Counted from the first letter of the stretch, positions 7,434 through 16,452 are shown. The stretch is 22,904 bases of DNA from Lachnospiraceae bacterium UBA3316 (GCA_002361955.1 DESK01000065.1:1-22904), one strand, 5' to 3'. Program-made: numbers and translations. The notes: a model not told the origin generated them from the letters alone.

Positions 7434-10400
7434 ATGAGTTTGAAGAAGGCGGTAGCCGTAATATCGGCATTTTGTATGGTATTTTCAGGGCTGTTTCCGC
7501 AGATACCGGCGGAAGCGGCAGCCGGGGAGGAGCCGATTATCCTCAACGCGGCGGATTACGGCGCAAGTCCGGAGGCGGAGGATAATGCGGAAGCGGTACA
7601 GGCGGTGATTGACGCGGCAAAACAGGAAGAAGGGCCGGTGGTCATCAGCTTCCCGAAAGGTGAGTATCAGATTTATCCGGATAAGGCCTATGAGAGAGAG
7701 CTTTATATTTCCAATACGGTAGGAGCAAATCAAAGCTATAAGATGAAGAAGATCGGTTTCCTTCTGGAAGACATGGAGAATGTGACCATCGAGGGAAACG
7801 GTTCCATGTTTATGTTTCACGGCGCGATGACCAGCTTTGCGACGATTGACTGTAAGGACATTACGTTCCAAAACTGCGAATATGACTTTGCGGTTCCGTC
7901 GGTGATCGATGTCACGGTGGAATCGGTGGAGGGAAACACGGCCGTCATTTCCGTGCCGGAATGTTACCGTTACACGGTGAACGGCACAACGGTCACATGG
8001 GAGAGTGACGTCAGCCCGTATACGGGGCGCGCCTACTGGACAGCCACCAACGCCCTGGCAAATGCGGCAAACCAGATCTACGATCAGGCCACAGGGCTGA
8101 CGGTGCGTTCTTCCACGCCGCTGTTCAATAACCTGAAAAGCATCGAGGAAGTGGAGAGCCATAAATTAAAATTTACGTACAACAGTATCAGCGGCGGCAT
8201 CCGGCCGGGGCTTTCCTATCAGATGCGTAATCTGACAAGGGATCATTCCGGAATGTTTTTCTGGAAGAGCGAGGATATTACGCTGAAGGATATCGACGCC
8301 CATTTCCTGTACGGATTTGGAATTGTGGGACAGCATTCTACCAATATTACGCTGGACGGCGTCAATATAGAGACGCCGGAGGGCAGCGGCAGGACGACGG
8401 CCGGTTTTGCGGATTTCGTTCAGATGTCCGGCTGTAAAGGAGAGATCCGGGTGGAGAACTGCCTGTTTTCCAATCCCCATGACGACCCGATCAATATCCA
8501 CGGAACCTTTAACCAGGTGGTGCAGCGTATTTCAGACACTAAGTTCAAGGTGCGGTATATGCACAATGAGACGGCGGGATTCCCGAATTTCTTTGTGGGC
8601 GATGAGGTGGAGTTCATGACCAGCGGAAACATGATTCCGGTGGAGAATTCCGTGGCCAAGGTCATCGAGGTGGAAGGGCCTACCGGCGACAGCGGCGCCT
8701 CCTTCAGCGGGACGGGAAGCCTGACCGATATGATCATCACTCTGGACAGGCCCATGCCCGCAGAGATCGCGGCCAACAGCCATGTGGTGGAAAATATCAC
8801 GTACACCCCCAGTGTGGTGATTCAGAACAACGTATTTAAGCAGGTTCCCACCAGGGGAATTCTTGTGACGACCAGGAAGAAAGTGGAGATCAGGGATAAT
8901 GTGTTTGACGGTATGGGAATGGCGTCTATTTACATTTCCAACGACGCCCAGGGCTGGTATGAGTCAGGCCCCGTCAAGGATGTAACCATAGAGGGAAATA
9001 CCTTCCTGCGTCCCGCAGCGGGGGCGGCCGCGATCTTTATAGAGCCCACGAACCCCACGGTTTCCAGGGAAAAGACCATCCATGAGAATATTAAAATCCG
9101 GGATAACACGTTCTACATGCAGAACGGAAAGGTGCTGGATGCAAAGAGCGTAAAAGATTTAAGCTTTACCGGAAACCGTATCTACCGCTATGAGCCGGGG
9201 ATCAGCCTGACGCTGGGAGCTTCCGGGCAGACCCTGCGGGCGGGAAAGAGCATCCGATTGACGGCGGAGGGAAACGGAAAGGTATTTTCTTCAAACCTCT
9301 ACGCGTTTAACGGGTGCAAAAACGTGACCCTGGCGGACAATGTCTATGACGGCGGGCTGAAGCTGAACGCGACCACCTGGAATATGGACGCCGGTGAAGT
9401 ACACGTCGACCAGGAGGAGAACGTTGTGGTGGACGGAGACGCCAATGTGCTGCCATCGGTGCAGGGGATTCTTTTTGAGAGCAGCGACGAGTCTGTTTTG
9501 AAGATCCAGGAGGATGGCACGGCCACGGGAGTAAAACCGGGGACGGCAGAGGTGAAGGCCTATGTGCAGAACGGCACGGAGAGATATGAATCAAATACGG
9601 TTACCGTTACGGTGATACAGGCCCCGAAGGCCGAAGATAACGACTTCCTCTCAAAAGCGGAGTGGGGAGAAGGCGTAAAGCTTTCCAGGGCGTTTGACTG
9701 CCATGGACAGCAGTATGCAGGAGAGGCAGACAGAGAGTCTGTGTCCATAAGCCTTGAGGCGGAAGAAAGAAACGCGGCGATCGAGGTGATCGCAGACGCA
9801 AAGAGCGTGGCCACAGGGAAAGGAACCCTGGAAGCACAGCTTTCCATGCATGGCGGAAACAACGAGATCTATGTCTGTGTCACCTCACCCAACGGAGAGG
9901 CGGACAGGATTTACCGGTTTGATATCGCCGGAAACAGAACGAGCTATCTCTCCGATATGGATTATGTGGAGGATGAATCAAGCGGCGGCTGGTCCGCGAA
10001 GGGAACACTGGTAAATGATGGAAGCATAGAGAACAATCCGCTGACACTTATGGGCGAGGATGGAAAGCCCAGGGTATTTGAAAAGGGACTTGGAAGCCAT
10101 GCGGACTGCGTCCTTGTCTATAACATTGAAGGCCTGGGATATACAGAGTTTTCCACCTATGTGGGAATCGACCAGGAGATTACCGCCAGGGATCAGGCCA
10201 GCGCAGCTTTCCGCATTTACGGCGACGGCGTGCTTCTGGCAGAGACGGATACCATGGGGGCGGATACTCCCATGAAATTCCTGAAGGTTCCGGTAGAGGG
10301 CGTGAAGGTATTGAAGCTGACGGCAGATAAGGTAGGCAGCAACTCCAATGACCATGTGGACTTTGCGGAGGCGAAGCTTTCCGCCAGCCTGCCCACGGGG

Positions 10401-11504
10401 GAGGCGGTGCATACCGTCCGGTTCCGGGCGTCTGTAAAGGGCGGCGCGGAGGTGTCGGCGGACGCAGGTAAAGGAAAGACTGCCAATGGATTTATAGGCG
10501 TCGCCAACGGCGGGACAGTGACTCTGACGGCGGCGGTAAAGGCCGGATATGAATTCCAGGGCTGGTACAACGAGGCTGGCAGCCTGTGCGCGGCGGAGCC
10601 TGTATGGACCGTTTCCGGCGTGGAGGCCGGCCAGGGATACGTGGCAAAGGTCAAAGCGGTCAGGACACAGCTGCAGGAGGCGGTCACGGCGGCGGAGAAA
10701 AAGGCGCTGGGCAGTTATACTCCGGAGAGCGCGGAGGGATACCGCAGGGCGCTGGCAGCTGCCCGGGCAGTCATGGAAAATGAAAACGCTACGGCCCGGG
10801 AAGTGCAGGCGGCTCTGGAGGCCTTGCAGGCGGCAGAGAAACAGCTCGTGGCAAAGGCCGGCCCGGACAGCAGCGGACTTCGTGGAAGTGTGGAAACGGC
10901 AAAGAAGATCGATCTGAGCGTCTATACGGCAGAGAGCGCGGCAAAATTCCGCGCTGCGCTGGACGCCGCGGAAAAACTGCTGGCAAAGGCGGGCGTATCC
11001 CAGGCGGAGATCGACGGAGCCATGAAGGCTCTGGAGGCTGCCCGGGCGGCGCTGGTAAGGAGCGTACCGGCCAGAGGCGCTATCGTGTCCACGAAGACGG
11101 GAAGCTATCAGGTGATTGATCCGGCAAGGAAGACGGCGCGGCTGGTGAAGGTTCCCAGCAAAAAGGCGTCAAAGCTGACGGTTCCTGCAACGGTTAAGCT
11201 TAGCGGCACAGTGTTTACCGTCACGGAAGTAGGCGACAAGGTGATGAAAGGAAACACGAAGCTGAAAAAAGCAGTGCTTGGCAAAAACGTGACGTCGATC
11301 GGAAAGCAGGCGTTCATGGGCTGCAAAAACCTGAAAAGCGTACAGTTCATGGGAAAAGCCCCGAAGACCATTAAGACGGGCGCGTTCAAAAAGACCTATA
11401 CAAAGATGGTGGTGACGGCAAAGAAGCTGAACAAAAAACAGAAGGCAGCATTGCAGAAAAAACTGAGAAAGGCAGGCATGGGAAAGAAAGGAAAAGTAAA
11501 GTAA
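7434..11504 (+). CDS. Secreted GH110 alpha-1,3-galactosidase with NPCBM/CBM51-type module
   Basis: This 1356-residue exported enzyme probably removes alpha-1,3-linked galactose, as in the blood-group B antigen. ATG 7434 is chosen for its AAAGGAG site and the signal peptide it opens (cleavage near AEAA); a frame start at 7347 lacks both. Residues about 34-660 form a right-handed beta-helix of the GH110 type. HDDPINIHGT carries the Asp pair D350/D351, at the position where the family has its active-site acids (from memory of characterised members). Downstream are Big_2 (about 663-728), a cadherin-like sandwich (730-836), NPCBM/CBM51-type (838-985, a family known to bind galactose or blood-group sugars), an InlB-like repeat (990-1078), two FIVAR modules (1080-1140, 1146-1206) and BspA-type leucine-rich repeats (1215-1356) ending in a very basic tail. 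No LPXTG motif is present. The substrate is inferred from family. Confidence 0.88.
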   Translation: MSLKKAVAVISAFCMVFSGLFPQIPAEAAAGEEPIILNAADYGASPEAEDNAEAVQAVIDAAKQEEGPVVISFPKGEYQIYPDKAYERELYISNTVGANQSYKMKKIGFLLEDMENVTIEGNGSMFMFHGAMTSFATIDCKDITFQNCEYDFAVPSVIDVTVESVEGNTAVISVPECYRYTVNGTTVTWESDVSPYTGRAYWTATNALANAANQIYDQATGLTVRSSTPLFNNLKSIEEVESHKLKFTYNSISGGIRPGLSYQMRNLTRDHSGMFFWKSEDITLKDIDAHFLYGFGIVGQHSTNITLDGVNIETPEGSGRTTAGFADFVQMSGCKGEIRVENCLFSNPHDDPINIHGTFNQVVQRISDTKFKVRYMHNETAGFPNFFVGDEVEFMTSGNMIPVENSVAKVIEVEGPTGDSGASFSGTGSLTDMIITLDRPMPAEIAANSHVVENITYTPSVVIQNNVFKQVPTRGILVTTRKKVEIRDNVFDGMGMASIYISNDAQGWYESGPVKDVTIEGNTFLRPAAGAAAIFIEPTNPTVSREKTIHENIKIRDNTFYMQNGKVLDAKSVKDLSFTGNRIYRYEPGISLTLGASGQTLRAGKSIRLTAEGNGKVFSSNLYAFNGCKNVTLADNVYDGGLKLNATTWNMDAGEVHVDQEENVVVDGDANVLPSVQGILFESSDESVLKIQEDGTATGVKPGTAEVKAYVQNGTERYESNTVTVTVIQAPKAEDNDFLSKAEWGEGVKLSRAFDCHGQQYAGEADRESVSISLEAEERNAAIEVIADAKSVATGKGTLEAQLSMHGGNNEIYVCVTSPNGEADRIYRFDIAGNRTSYLSDMDYVEDESSGGWSAKGTLVNDGSIENNPLTLMGEDGKPRVFEKGLGSHADCVLVYNIEGLGYTEFSTYVGIDQEITARDQASAAFRIYGDGVLLAETDTMGADTPMKFLKVPVEGVKVLKLTADKVGSNSNDHVDFAEAKLSASLPTGEAVHTVRFRASVKGGAEVSADAGKGKTANGFIGVANGGTVTLTAAVKAGYEFQGWYNEAGSLCAAEPVWTVSGVEAGQGYVAKVKAVRTQLQEAVTAAEKKALGSYTPESAEGYRRALAAARAVMENENATAREVQAALEALQAAEKQLVAKAGPDSSGLRGSVETAKKIDLSVYTAESAAKFRAALDAAEKLLAKAGVSQAEIDGAMKALEAARAALVRSVPARGAIVSTKTGSYQVIDPARKTARLVKVPSKKASKLTVPATVKLSGTVFTVTEVGDKVMKGNTKLKKAVLGKNVTSIGKQAFMGCKNLKSVQFMGKAPKTIKTGAFKKTYTKMVVTAKKLNKKQKAALQKKLRKAGMGKKGKVK

Positions 11505-11521
11505 AGAAAGATGTCGGTGAG

Positions 11522-11549
11522 AAGCCCCGCTGGATGCAGCGGGGCTTTT
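11522..11549 (+). terminator. Terminator after the GH110 gene
   Basis: AAGCCCCGCT (11522-11531) pairs perfectly with AGCGGGGCTT (11538-11547), with a 6-nt loop and four T residues at 11546-11549. It lies 17 bp after the GH110 stop and before the next promoter. Confidence 0.85.
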
Positions 11550-11582
11550 GACTGCAAGCGTCCTTCAAAACACTGGATGTAC

Positions 11583-11611
11583 TTGACATTTAATATACCG
11601 AGCGGTATACT
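11583..11611 (+). promoter_or_regulatory. Promoter of the tetR-GH13-glgB operon
   Basis: TTGACA at 11583-11588 and TATACT at 11606-11611 are separated by exactly 17 bp. Transcription should start near 11618, leaving a leader of about 46 nt before the TetR start. No terminator follows until after glgB, so this promoter probably drives all three genes. Confidence 0.8.
11594..11609. promoter_or_regulatory. TetR-type operator, 16-bp perfect palindrome
   Basis: TATACCGAGCGGTATA is a perfect palindrome lying in the spacer and reaching into the -10 box. Its size and its place directly before a TetR-family gene suggest autorepression: a bound repressor would block RNA polymerase for the regulator and the two glucan genes. 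That the neighbouring regulator binds here is inferred. Confidence 0.75.
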
Positions 11612-11663
11612 CACAAGTAAGAAAGAGTTTCCATAAGAGGTACCCGGGAAAGGAGGCGGAGCC

Positions 11664-12239
11664 ATGGACAACAGGGAAAAGATCATGCAGTCGGCATTGG
11701 AGCTTTTCTATGCCAGGGGCTACGATGCGGTGGGCGTCCAGGAGATCGCAGAGGGAGCCGGGGTGACGAAGCCTACGCTGTATTACTATTTTGGAAGTAA
11801 GTACGGGCTTTTGGAAACACTCCTGCAGGATAGGTTTTCCAGTGTGAATGAGTCTATGAGAAAGGCCGCGGATTACCATGGGGATGTTCCGGGAACACTT
11901 TACCAGATGGCTTCCCGTCTGCTTGATCTGGCAAATACCAACAGGAAAGCCTATATGCTGATGATGGGCCTGTATCACTCCGCAAAGGAAAATGAGGCAT
12001 ATCAGGCGGTAAGTCCTCTGGTGGCGGAGCTTTTTGGCATTGTGGCGGGCTTTTTTGAGAAGGCGTCGCCCCAGCTTGGAAATATCAGGGGAAGGCAGGA
12101 GCAGTTCGCCATCGGATTTCTCGGGATTTTAAACAGCTATATCCTTTTTACCTGCGCGAAAACGGAGGAAGGCAGCCTGGTGACAGAGGAGGTCAAGCGT
12201 TCCCTGGTGGATCAATTTATGTATGGGATTTTCACGTAA
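11664..12239 (+). CDS. TetR/AcrR-family transcriptional regulator
   Basis: The product has 191 residues, the usual TetR length. The ATG at 11664 follows a perfect AAAGGAGG (11649-11656). The N-terminal helix-turn-helix is clear: YDAVGVQEIAEGAGVTKPTL followed by YYYFGSKYGLLETLL, at residues about 19-53. The C-terminal part (60-191) is a helical ligand and dimerisation domain with no recognisable ligand signature. It is first in an operon with a GH13 enzyme (22-bp gap) and glgB, and the palindrome in its promoter is the likely binding site. A sugar-related or metabolic ligand is plausible but unproven. Confidence 0.88.
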   Translation: MDNREKIMQSALELFYARGYDAVGVQEIAEGAGVTKPTLYYYFGSKYGLLETLLQDRFSSVNESMRKAADYHGDVPGTLYQMASRLLDLANTNRKAYMLMMGLYHSAKENEAYQAVSPLVAELFGIVAGFFEKASPQLGNIRGRQEQFAIGFLGILNSYILFTCAKTEEGSLVTEEVKRSLVDQFMYGIFT

Positions 12240-12261
12240 AAGCAATGAGGAGGTTAACACA

Positions 12262-13614
12262 ATGAGCAAATGGTACAACGAGGCAGTCTTTTACCATATC
12301 TATCCTTTGGGATTGACGGGCGCGCCAAAGGAAAATAAAGAAGAAAAAGTGGTTCACCGTATGAGGGAGCTCCTTCCCTGGATCGACCACATGAAGGAGC
12401 TTGGTGTGACGGCCGTCTACATCGGACCGCTGTTTGAATCTACCACCCACGGATATGACACCAGGGATTACAAAATGGTGGACAGAAGGCTGGGGGACAA
12501 TGAGGACTTTAAGGAATTTGTGCAGAAGTCCCATGAGGCCGGGATCCGGGTGGTGGTGGACGGTGTGTTCAACCACACGGGAAGAGAATTTGCCGCGTTT
12601 TGTGATATCCAGAGGAACCGGGAGGGATCCCGGTACTGCGGCTGGTATAAGGGCATAAATTTTGGGTGGAACAATCCCTACAATGATGGGTTCGGCTATG
12701 AGGCATGGAGAAACTGCTTTGAGCTGGTGAACCTGAACCTTTCCAATCAGGAGGTGCGGGATTACCTGCTGGATGTGATACGTTTCTGGATCAAGGAGTT
12801 TGACATTGACGGGATTCGGCTGGACTGCGCGGACTGCCTTGATTTTGAATTCATGAAACAGATGCGCCGCGTGACAGCGCAGGAGAAGGAGGATTTCTGG
12901 CTGATGGGCGAGGTGATCCATGGGGATTACGCCCGTTGGGCAAACGATGAGATGCTCCATTCGGTGACAAATTATGAGCTGCATAAGGGGCTGTATTCCG
13001 GCCACAATGACCACAATTATTTTGAGATCGCCCATACGATCCGCCGGGAGTTTGATGAGAACGGCGGGATCTACAGAGGGCGCACCCTGTATTCTTTCGT
13101 GGACAACCATGATGTGGACAGGATCATGAGCAAGTTGAATAACAAAGACCATATTTATTCTGTATATACCCTTCTCTATACGCTTCCGGGGATTCCGTCT
13201 GTTTACTACGGTTCCGAGTGGGGCATTGAGGGAAGGAAGGTAGGGGCAAACGACGACGGTATGCGTCCGAAGCTTGACCTTGCCGAGATGGAGGAACAAA
13301 ATGCCTATCCGAAGCTCACGGCCTATATTCAGGCCCTGGGAGAGCTCCGAAAGGGCAATGAGGCGCTGGCGGAAGGCAAATACCGGGAGCTGGTGCTGAC
13401 AAACAGACAGTACGCCTACGCCAGGATCCATGAAAAGGAAGCCGTGGTGGTGGCGGTGAACAACGATGAGGCCCCGGCCTATTTATCTGTGCCTCTTCCG
13501 ATCGCAGGCGCCTGCGTGGATGCCTTTACCGGAGAGGAGCTTTCGGCCGAGGGTGGAAGACTGAATCTGGAACTGGACGCTTGTGGCAGCATGGTGATAA
13601 GAATAAAAGAATGA
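12262..13614 (+). CDS. GH13 alpha-amylase-family glycosidase, cytoplasmic
   Basis: A 450-residue alpha-glucan-acting enzyme. ATG 12262 follows GAGGAGG (12247-12253); a longer frame from 12223 has no ribosome site and overlaps tetR. All four classical GH13 regions are present: DGVFNH, GIRLDCAD with nucleophile D188, GEVIHG with acid/base E217, and FVDNHD with the stabilising D284. A short beta-sandwich C-domain ends the protein. There is no signal peptide, so it should act on intracellular maltodextrin or glycogen-derived glucans. The gene lies 16 bp before glgB and shares its promoter with tetR. Whether it is an amylase, neopullulanase-like or oligo-1,6-glucosidase cannot be read from these motifs. 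Confidence 0.9.
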   Translation: MSKWYNEAVFYHIYPLGLTGAPKENKEEKVVHRMRELLPWIDHMKELGVTAVYIGPLFESTTHGYDTRDYKMVDRRLGDNEDFKEFVQKSHEAGIRVVVDGVFNHTGREFAAFCDIQRNREGSRYCGWYKGINFGWNNPYNDGFGYEAWRNCFELVNLNLSNQEVRDYLLDVIRFWIKEFDIDGIRLDCADCLDFEFMKQMRRVTAQEKEDFWLMGEVIHGDYARWANDEMLHSVTNYELHKGLYSGHNDHNYFEIAHTIRREFDENGGIYRGRTLYSFVDNHDVDRIMSKLNNKDHIYSVYTLLYTLPGIPSVYYGSEWGIEGRKVGANDDGMRPKLDLAEMEEQNAYPKLTAYIQALGELRKGNEALAEGKYRELVLTNRQYAYARIHEKEAVVVAVNNDEAPAYLSVPLPIAGACVDAFTGEELSAEGGRLNLELDACGSMVIRIKE

Positions 13615-13630
13615 ATCAGAGGTGAAGAGG

Positions 13631-15631
13631 ATGAACAAAAGAACGTCAAAGAAAAAGACGGCAGTAAAGAAGGCAGAGGCTCCGGCCGCTAAGGCTGCGG
13701 AGGCAAAGACAGCCGGGGGAAAGGCACCGGAGGAGGAGCTTCGCATCGGTGAGTTTGATCAGTATCTTTTTGGGCAGGGCACTCATTATGACATCTACAA
13801 AAAGCTGGGAGCTCATAAGACAAAGCGGAACGGAAAGACGGGAATTTACTTTGCCGTGTGGGCGCCAAACGCCAAGGCAGTGAACCTGATCGGTGAGTTT
13901 AACGAGTGGGACGAGGAGAGCATCCCTATGGAAAGGCTGGATCCTTTGGGAATTTATGAGGTATTTGTGCCGGAAGCCAAGATAGGAATGCTGTATAAGT
14001 ACCTGGTACACGGCCAGGACGGCAGAAAGCATTACAAGGCGGATCCCTTTGCGAACGCCTCCGAGATGCGTCCCGGGAACGCTTCAAAGATCGCTGACCT
14101 GACAAAATTTAAATGGGGCGACAGCGCATGGATGAAACGCAGGGAGAAACAGGATATGAATGAGATGCCCATGAGCATCTATGAGGTTCATCCCGGTTCC
14201 TGGAAGAAGCATCCTTCCAAGGAGGAGGATGTGGACGGTTTCTTTAATTACAGGGAGCTGGCTCATTCTCTGGCGGATTATGTGAAGGATATGGGTTACA
14301 CCCATGTGGAGCTGATGGGTATCGCGGAGCATCCGTTCGACGGCTCCTGGGGCTATCAGGTTACCGGGTACTACGCGCCGACCGCCCGTTATGGCAGCCC
14401 GGCAGATTTTATGTATCTGGTGAATTATCTGCATAAAAACAAGATTGGCGTCATCCTGGACTGGGTTCCGGCCCATTTCCCGAGGGATGCCCACGGACTG
14501 GCAGAGTTTGACGGAACCTGCGTGTATGAGTACGCAGATCCCAGGAAGGGGGAGCATCCTGACTGGGGCACCAAGGTCTTTGACTTTGGGAAGAATGAGG
14601 TAAAGAACTTTTTGATCGCGAACGCCCTTTACTGGATCGAGCAGTTCCATGTGGACGGCCTGCGGGTGGACGCGGTGGCTTCTATCCTCTATCTGGATTA
14701 CGGCAGGCAGAATGGCCAGTGGGTGCCCAATATTTACGGCGGAAATAAAAACCTGGAGGCGATCGAGTTCTTTAAACATCTGAACAGCGTGGTGCTGGGC
14801 AGAAACAAGGGCGCTCTGATGATCGCGGAGGAGTCCACCGCATGGCCTTTGGTGACGGGAAAGCCGGAGGACGACGGCCTGGGCTTTTCGATGAAGTGGA
14901 ATATGGGCTGGATGCATGATTTTCTGGAATATATGAAGCTTGACCCCTATTTCAGAAAGTATAACCACAATAAGATGACCTTTGCCATGACCTACGCCTA
15001 CTCGGAGAAGTACATCCTGGTGCTGTCCCACGATGAGGTGGTGCATTTGAAATGTTCGATGATCAACAAGATGCCTGGCCTTTACGATGATAAGTTCGCG
15101 AACCTGAAGGCGGGGTACTCATTTATGATAGGCCATCCCGGAAAGAAGCTTCTCTTTATGGGACAGGAGTTCGGCCAGTTCCAGGAATGGAGCGAGGCCA
15201 GGGAGCTGGATTGGTATCTGCTCAGCGAGGAGAAACACCAGGAGCTGCAGAATTATGTGCGGGCCCTGCTGAACCTCTATAAGAAATATCCGGCCTGTTA
15301 CCAGGGGGACAACGATCCCAAGGGCTTTGAGTGGATCAATGCCGATGACGGCGACAGGAGTATCTTCAGCTTTGTGCGCCATTCCACGGATGGAAAGAGC
15401 GATCTGCTCTTTGTGGTGAATTTCACGCCTGTGGAGAGACCAGATTACCGGGTGGGCGTACCGAAAAAGAAACAGTACCGCCTGATCTTAAACAGCGACG
15501 CGGAGGAATTCGGCGGAAGCGGCAAGGAGCAGCCGGAAATCTACAAGGCCCAGATGCAGGAATGCGACGGAAGGAAATATTCCTTTGCCTACGATCTGCC
15601 TGCTTACGGTGTGGCAGTATTTAAGTTCTAA
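13631..15631 (+). CDS. glgB: 1,4-alpha-glucan branching enzyme GlgB
   Basis: GlgB makes the alpha-1,6 branches of glycogen. The product is 666 residues. ATG 13631 is preferred because AGAGGTGA (13618-13625) sits at the right distance, although an in-frame GTG occurs at 13622. After a lysine/alanine-rich tail (about 1-38) come a CBM48 domain (about 65-155, GIYFAVWAPNAKAVNLIGEF) and the GH13 barrel with D347 (GLRVDAVAS), E400 (IAEEST) and D468 (LSHDEVV), the expected nucleophile, acid/base and stabiliser. A C-terminal beta domain closes the protein. No other glycogen synthesis genes (glgC, glgD, glgA) are in the window. The basic N-terminal extension is unusual and looks disordered. Confidence 0.95.
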   Translation: MNKRTSKKKTAVKKAEAPAAKAAEAKTAGGKAPEEELRIGEFDQYLFGQGTHYDIYKKLGAHKTKRNGKTGIYFAVWAPNAKAVNLIGEFNEWDEESIPMERLDPLGIYEVFVPEAKIGMLYKYLVHGQDGRKHYKADPFANASEMRPGNASKIADLTKFKWGDSAWMKRREKQDMNEMPMSIYEVHPGSWKKHPSKEEDVDGFFNYRELAHSLADYVKDMGYTHVELMGIAEHPFDGSWGYQVTGYYAPTARYGSPADFMYLVNYLHKNKIGVILDWVPAHFPRDAHGLAEFDGTCVYEYADPRKGEHPDWGTKVFDFGKNEVKNFLIANALYWIEQFHVDGLRVDAVASILYLDYGRQNGQWVPNIYGGNKNLEAIEFFKHLNSVVLGRNKGALMIAEESTAWPLVTGKPEDDGLGFSMKWNMGWMHDFLEYMKLDPYFRKYNHNKMTFAMTYAYSEKYILVLSHDEVVHLKCSMINKMPGLYDDKFANLKAGYSFMIGHPGKKLLFMGQEFGQFQEWSEARELDWYLLSEEKHQELQNYVRALLNLYKKYPACYQGDNDPKGFEWINADDGDRSIFSFVRHSTDGKSDLLFVVNFTPVERPDYRVGVPKKKQYRLILNSDAEEFGGSGKEQPEIYKAQMQECDGRKYSFAYDLPAYGVAVFKF

Positions 15632-15715
15632 TAGTTTCAGGAGAAGTGTGGGAGCTCTGTGCCCGGAACAGTCCGTAAACCAGTTTTGACACATAATAAT
15701 ATGGAAGTAACAGTT

Positions 15716-15764
15716 CAGCCCCCGGCGTTTCTGAGCCGGGGGCTGTTAAAACACATATTTTTTT
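15716..15764 (+). terminator. Terminator after glgB
   Basis: CAGCCCCCGGC (15716-15726) pairs perfectly with GCCGGGGGCTG (15735-15745) around an 8-nt loop. A run of eight T residues follows at 15757-15764, about 11 nt after the stem, which is further than usual. It is still the best end of the tetR-GH13-glgB transcript. Confidence 0.7.
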
Positions 15765-15811
15765 CATACGGTCATAGGATATCCCGATAAGTAAAAAGAG
15801 GGAGAAAGCCT

Positions 15812-16075
15812 ATGGAACTAAGAGAAGGTTTCCTCTGTCTGGGGGCGGTGTGCGCCTTTGTCCTGCTGGTGGCGGGGTGGCAGAAGAAAACACAGGTGCT
15901 GAAAAAATTTTGCCTGCGGCTGGTGCTGGGGGCGGCTGCCATCTGTGTGGGAAACGCGCTCCTGGAGAGGCTTGGCATCCCGGCGGCCGTGGGCTTAAAT
16001 CCCATCAGTTTATTTGCCTCTGGGCTGCTGGGGCTGCCGGGAGTGGCAGCGCTGTATGGGATTGCCCTCCTGTGA
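15812..16075 (+). CDS. BofA-family protein (pro-sigma-K processing inhibitor family)
   Basis: A small 87-residue membrane protein with an N-terminal hydrophobic helix (about 8-24), a short basic loop (KKTQVLKK) and a second hydrophobic half. The C-terminal pattern GLNPISLFASGLLGLPGVAA followed by LYGI matches the BofA family signature. In Bacillus, BofA holds the SpoIVFB protease inactive in the forespore outer membrane until sigma-K is needed. AGAGGGAGA lies before ATG 15812. It stands alone after the glgB terminator and converges with the next gene. The family suggests a spore-forming lineage. The precise role in this organism is unknown. Confidence 0.82.
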   Translation: MELREGFLCLGAVCAFVLLVAGWQKKTQVLKKFCLRLVLGAAAICVGNALLERLGIPAAVGLNPISLFASGLLGLPGVAALYGIALL

Positions 16076-16115
16076 CAGACGAGGATCTGACGCCCCCTGC
16101 CTGCGGCGGGAACGT

Positions 16116-16364
16116 TTACCGTGCCAGAGCTTCCTTGAGCGCCTTTGCCAGCTGATCCGGGCAGGATGTGGGGCGGGGGCCGCATTTGATGCCTTCCAGC
16201 TTCGCGATGGCGTCCTGGGCCTTCATGCCCTCCACCAGTTTGGCCACGCCCTGGGTATTGCCGGAGCATCCGCCGATAAATTCTACTTTTTTGATTGTAT
16301 CGCCGTCCAGGTCAAAAATGATGGCCTGGGAACAGGTTCCATGAGTTCTGTAAGTCATTGGCAT
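16116..16364 (-). CDS. TSCPD-domain protein (TIGR03905-type)
   Basis: An 82-residue protein consisting of a single TSCPD domain, seen in GCSGNT and in CGPRPTSCPDQLAKAL near the C-terminus. The conserved cysteines in these motifs suggest metal binding. Related domains occur at the end of some ribonucleotide reductases, but the free-standing version has no assigned function. AAAGGAG lies at the right distance upstream of the ATG at 16364. The gene converges with the BofA-family gene, with about 40 bp between their stops. Confidence 0.85.
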   Translation of the reverse strand: MPMTYRTHGTCSQAIIFDLDGDTIKKVEFIGGCSGNTQGVAKLVEGMKAQDAIAKLEGIKCGPRPTSCPDQLAKALKEALAR

Positions 16365-16452
16365 ATTGCGTTTCTCCTTTCATAAGTACGTCTTCCAAGA
16401 AAATATTTTAGCAGAAGGCGTCGGATTGTGCAAGGAGGAGGGGCGGAACTTC

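Noticed and set aside
12232..13431. Minus-strand 399-codon frame opposite the GH13 gene
   Set aside because: The plus-strand frame has all GH13 catalytic motifs; the antisense product has no recognisable domain.
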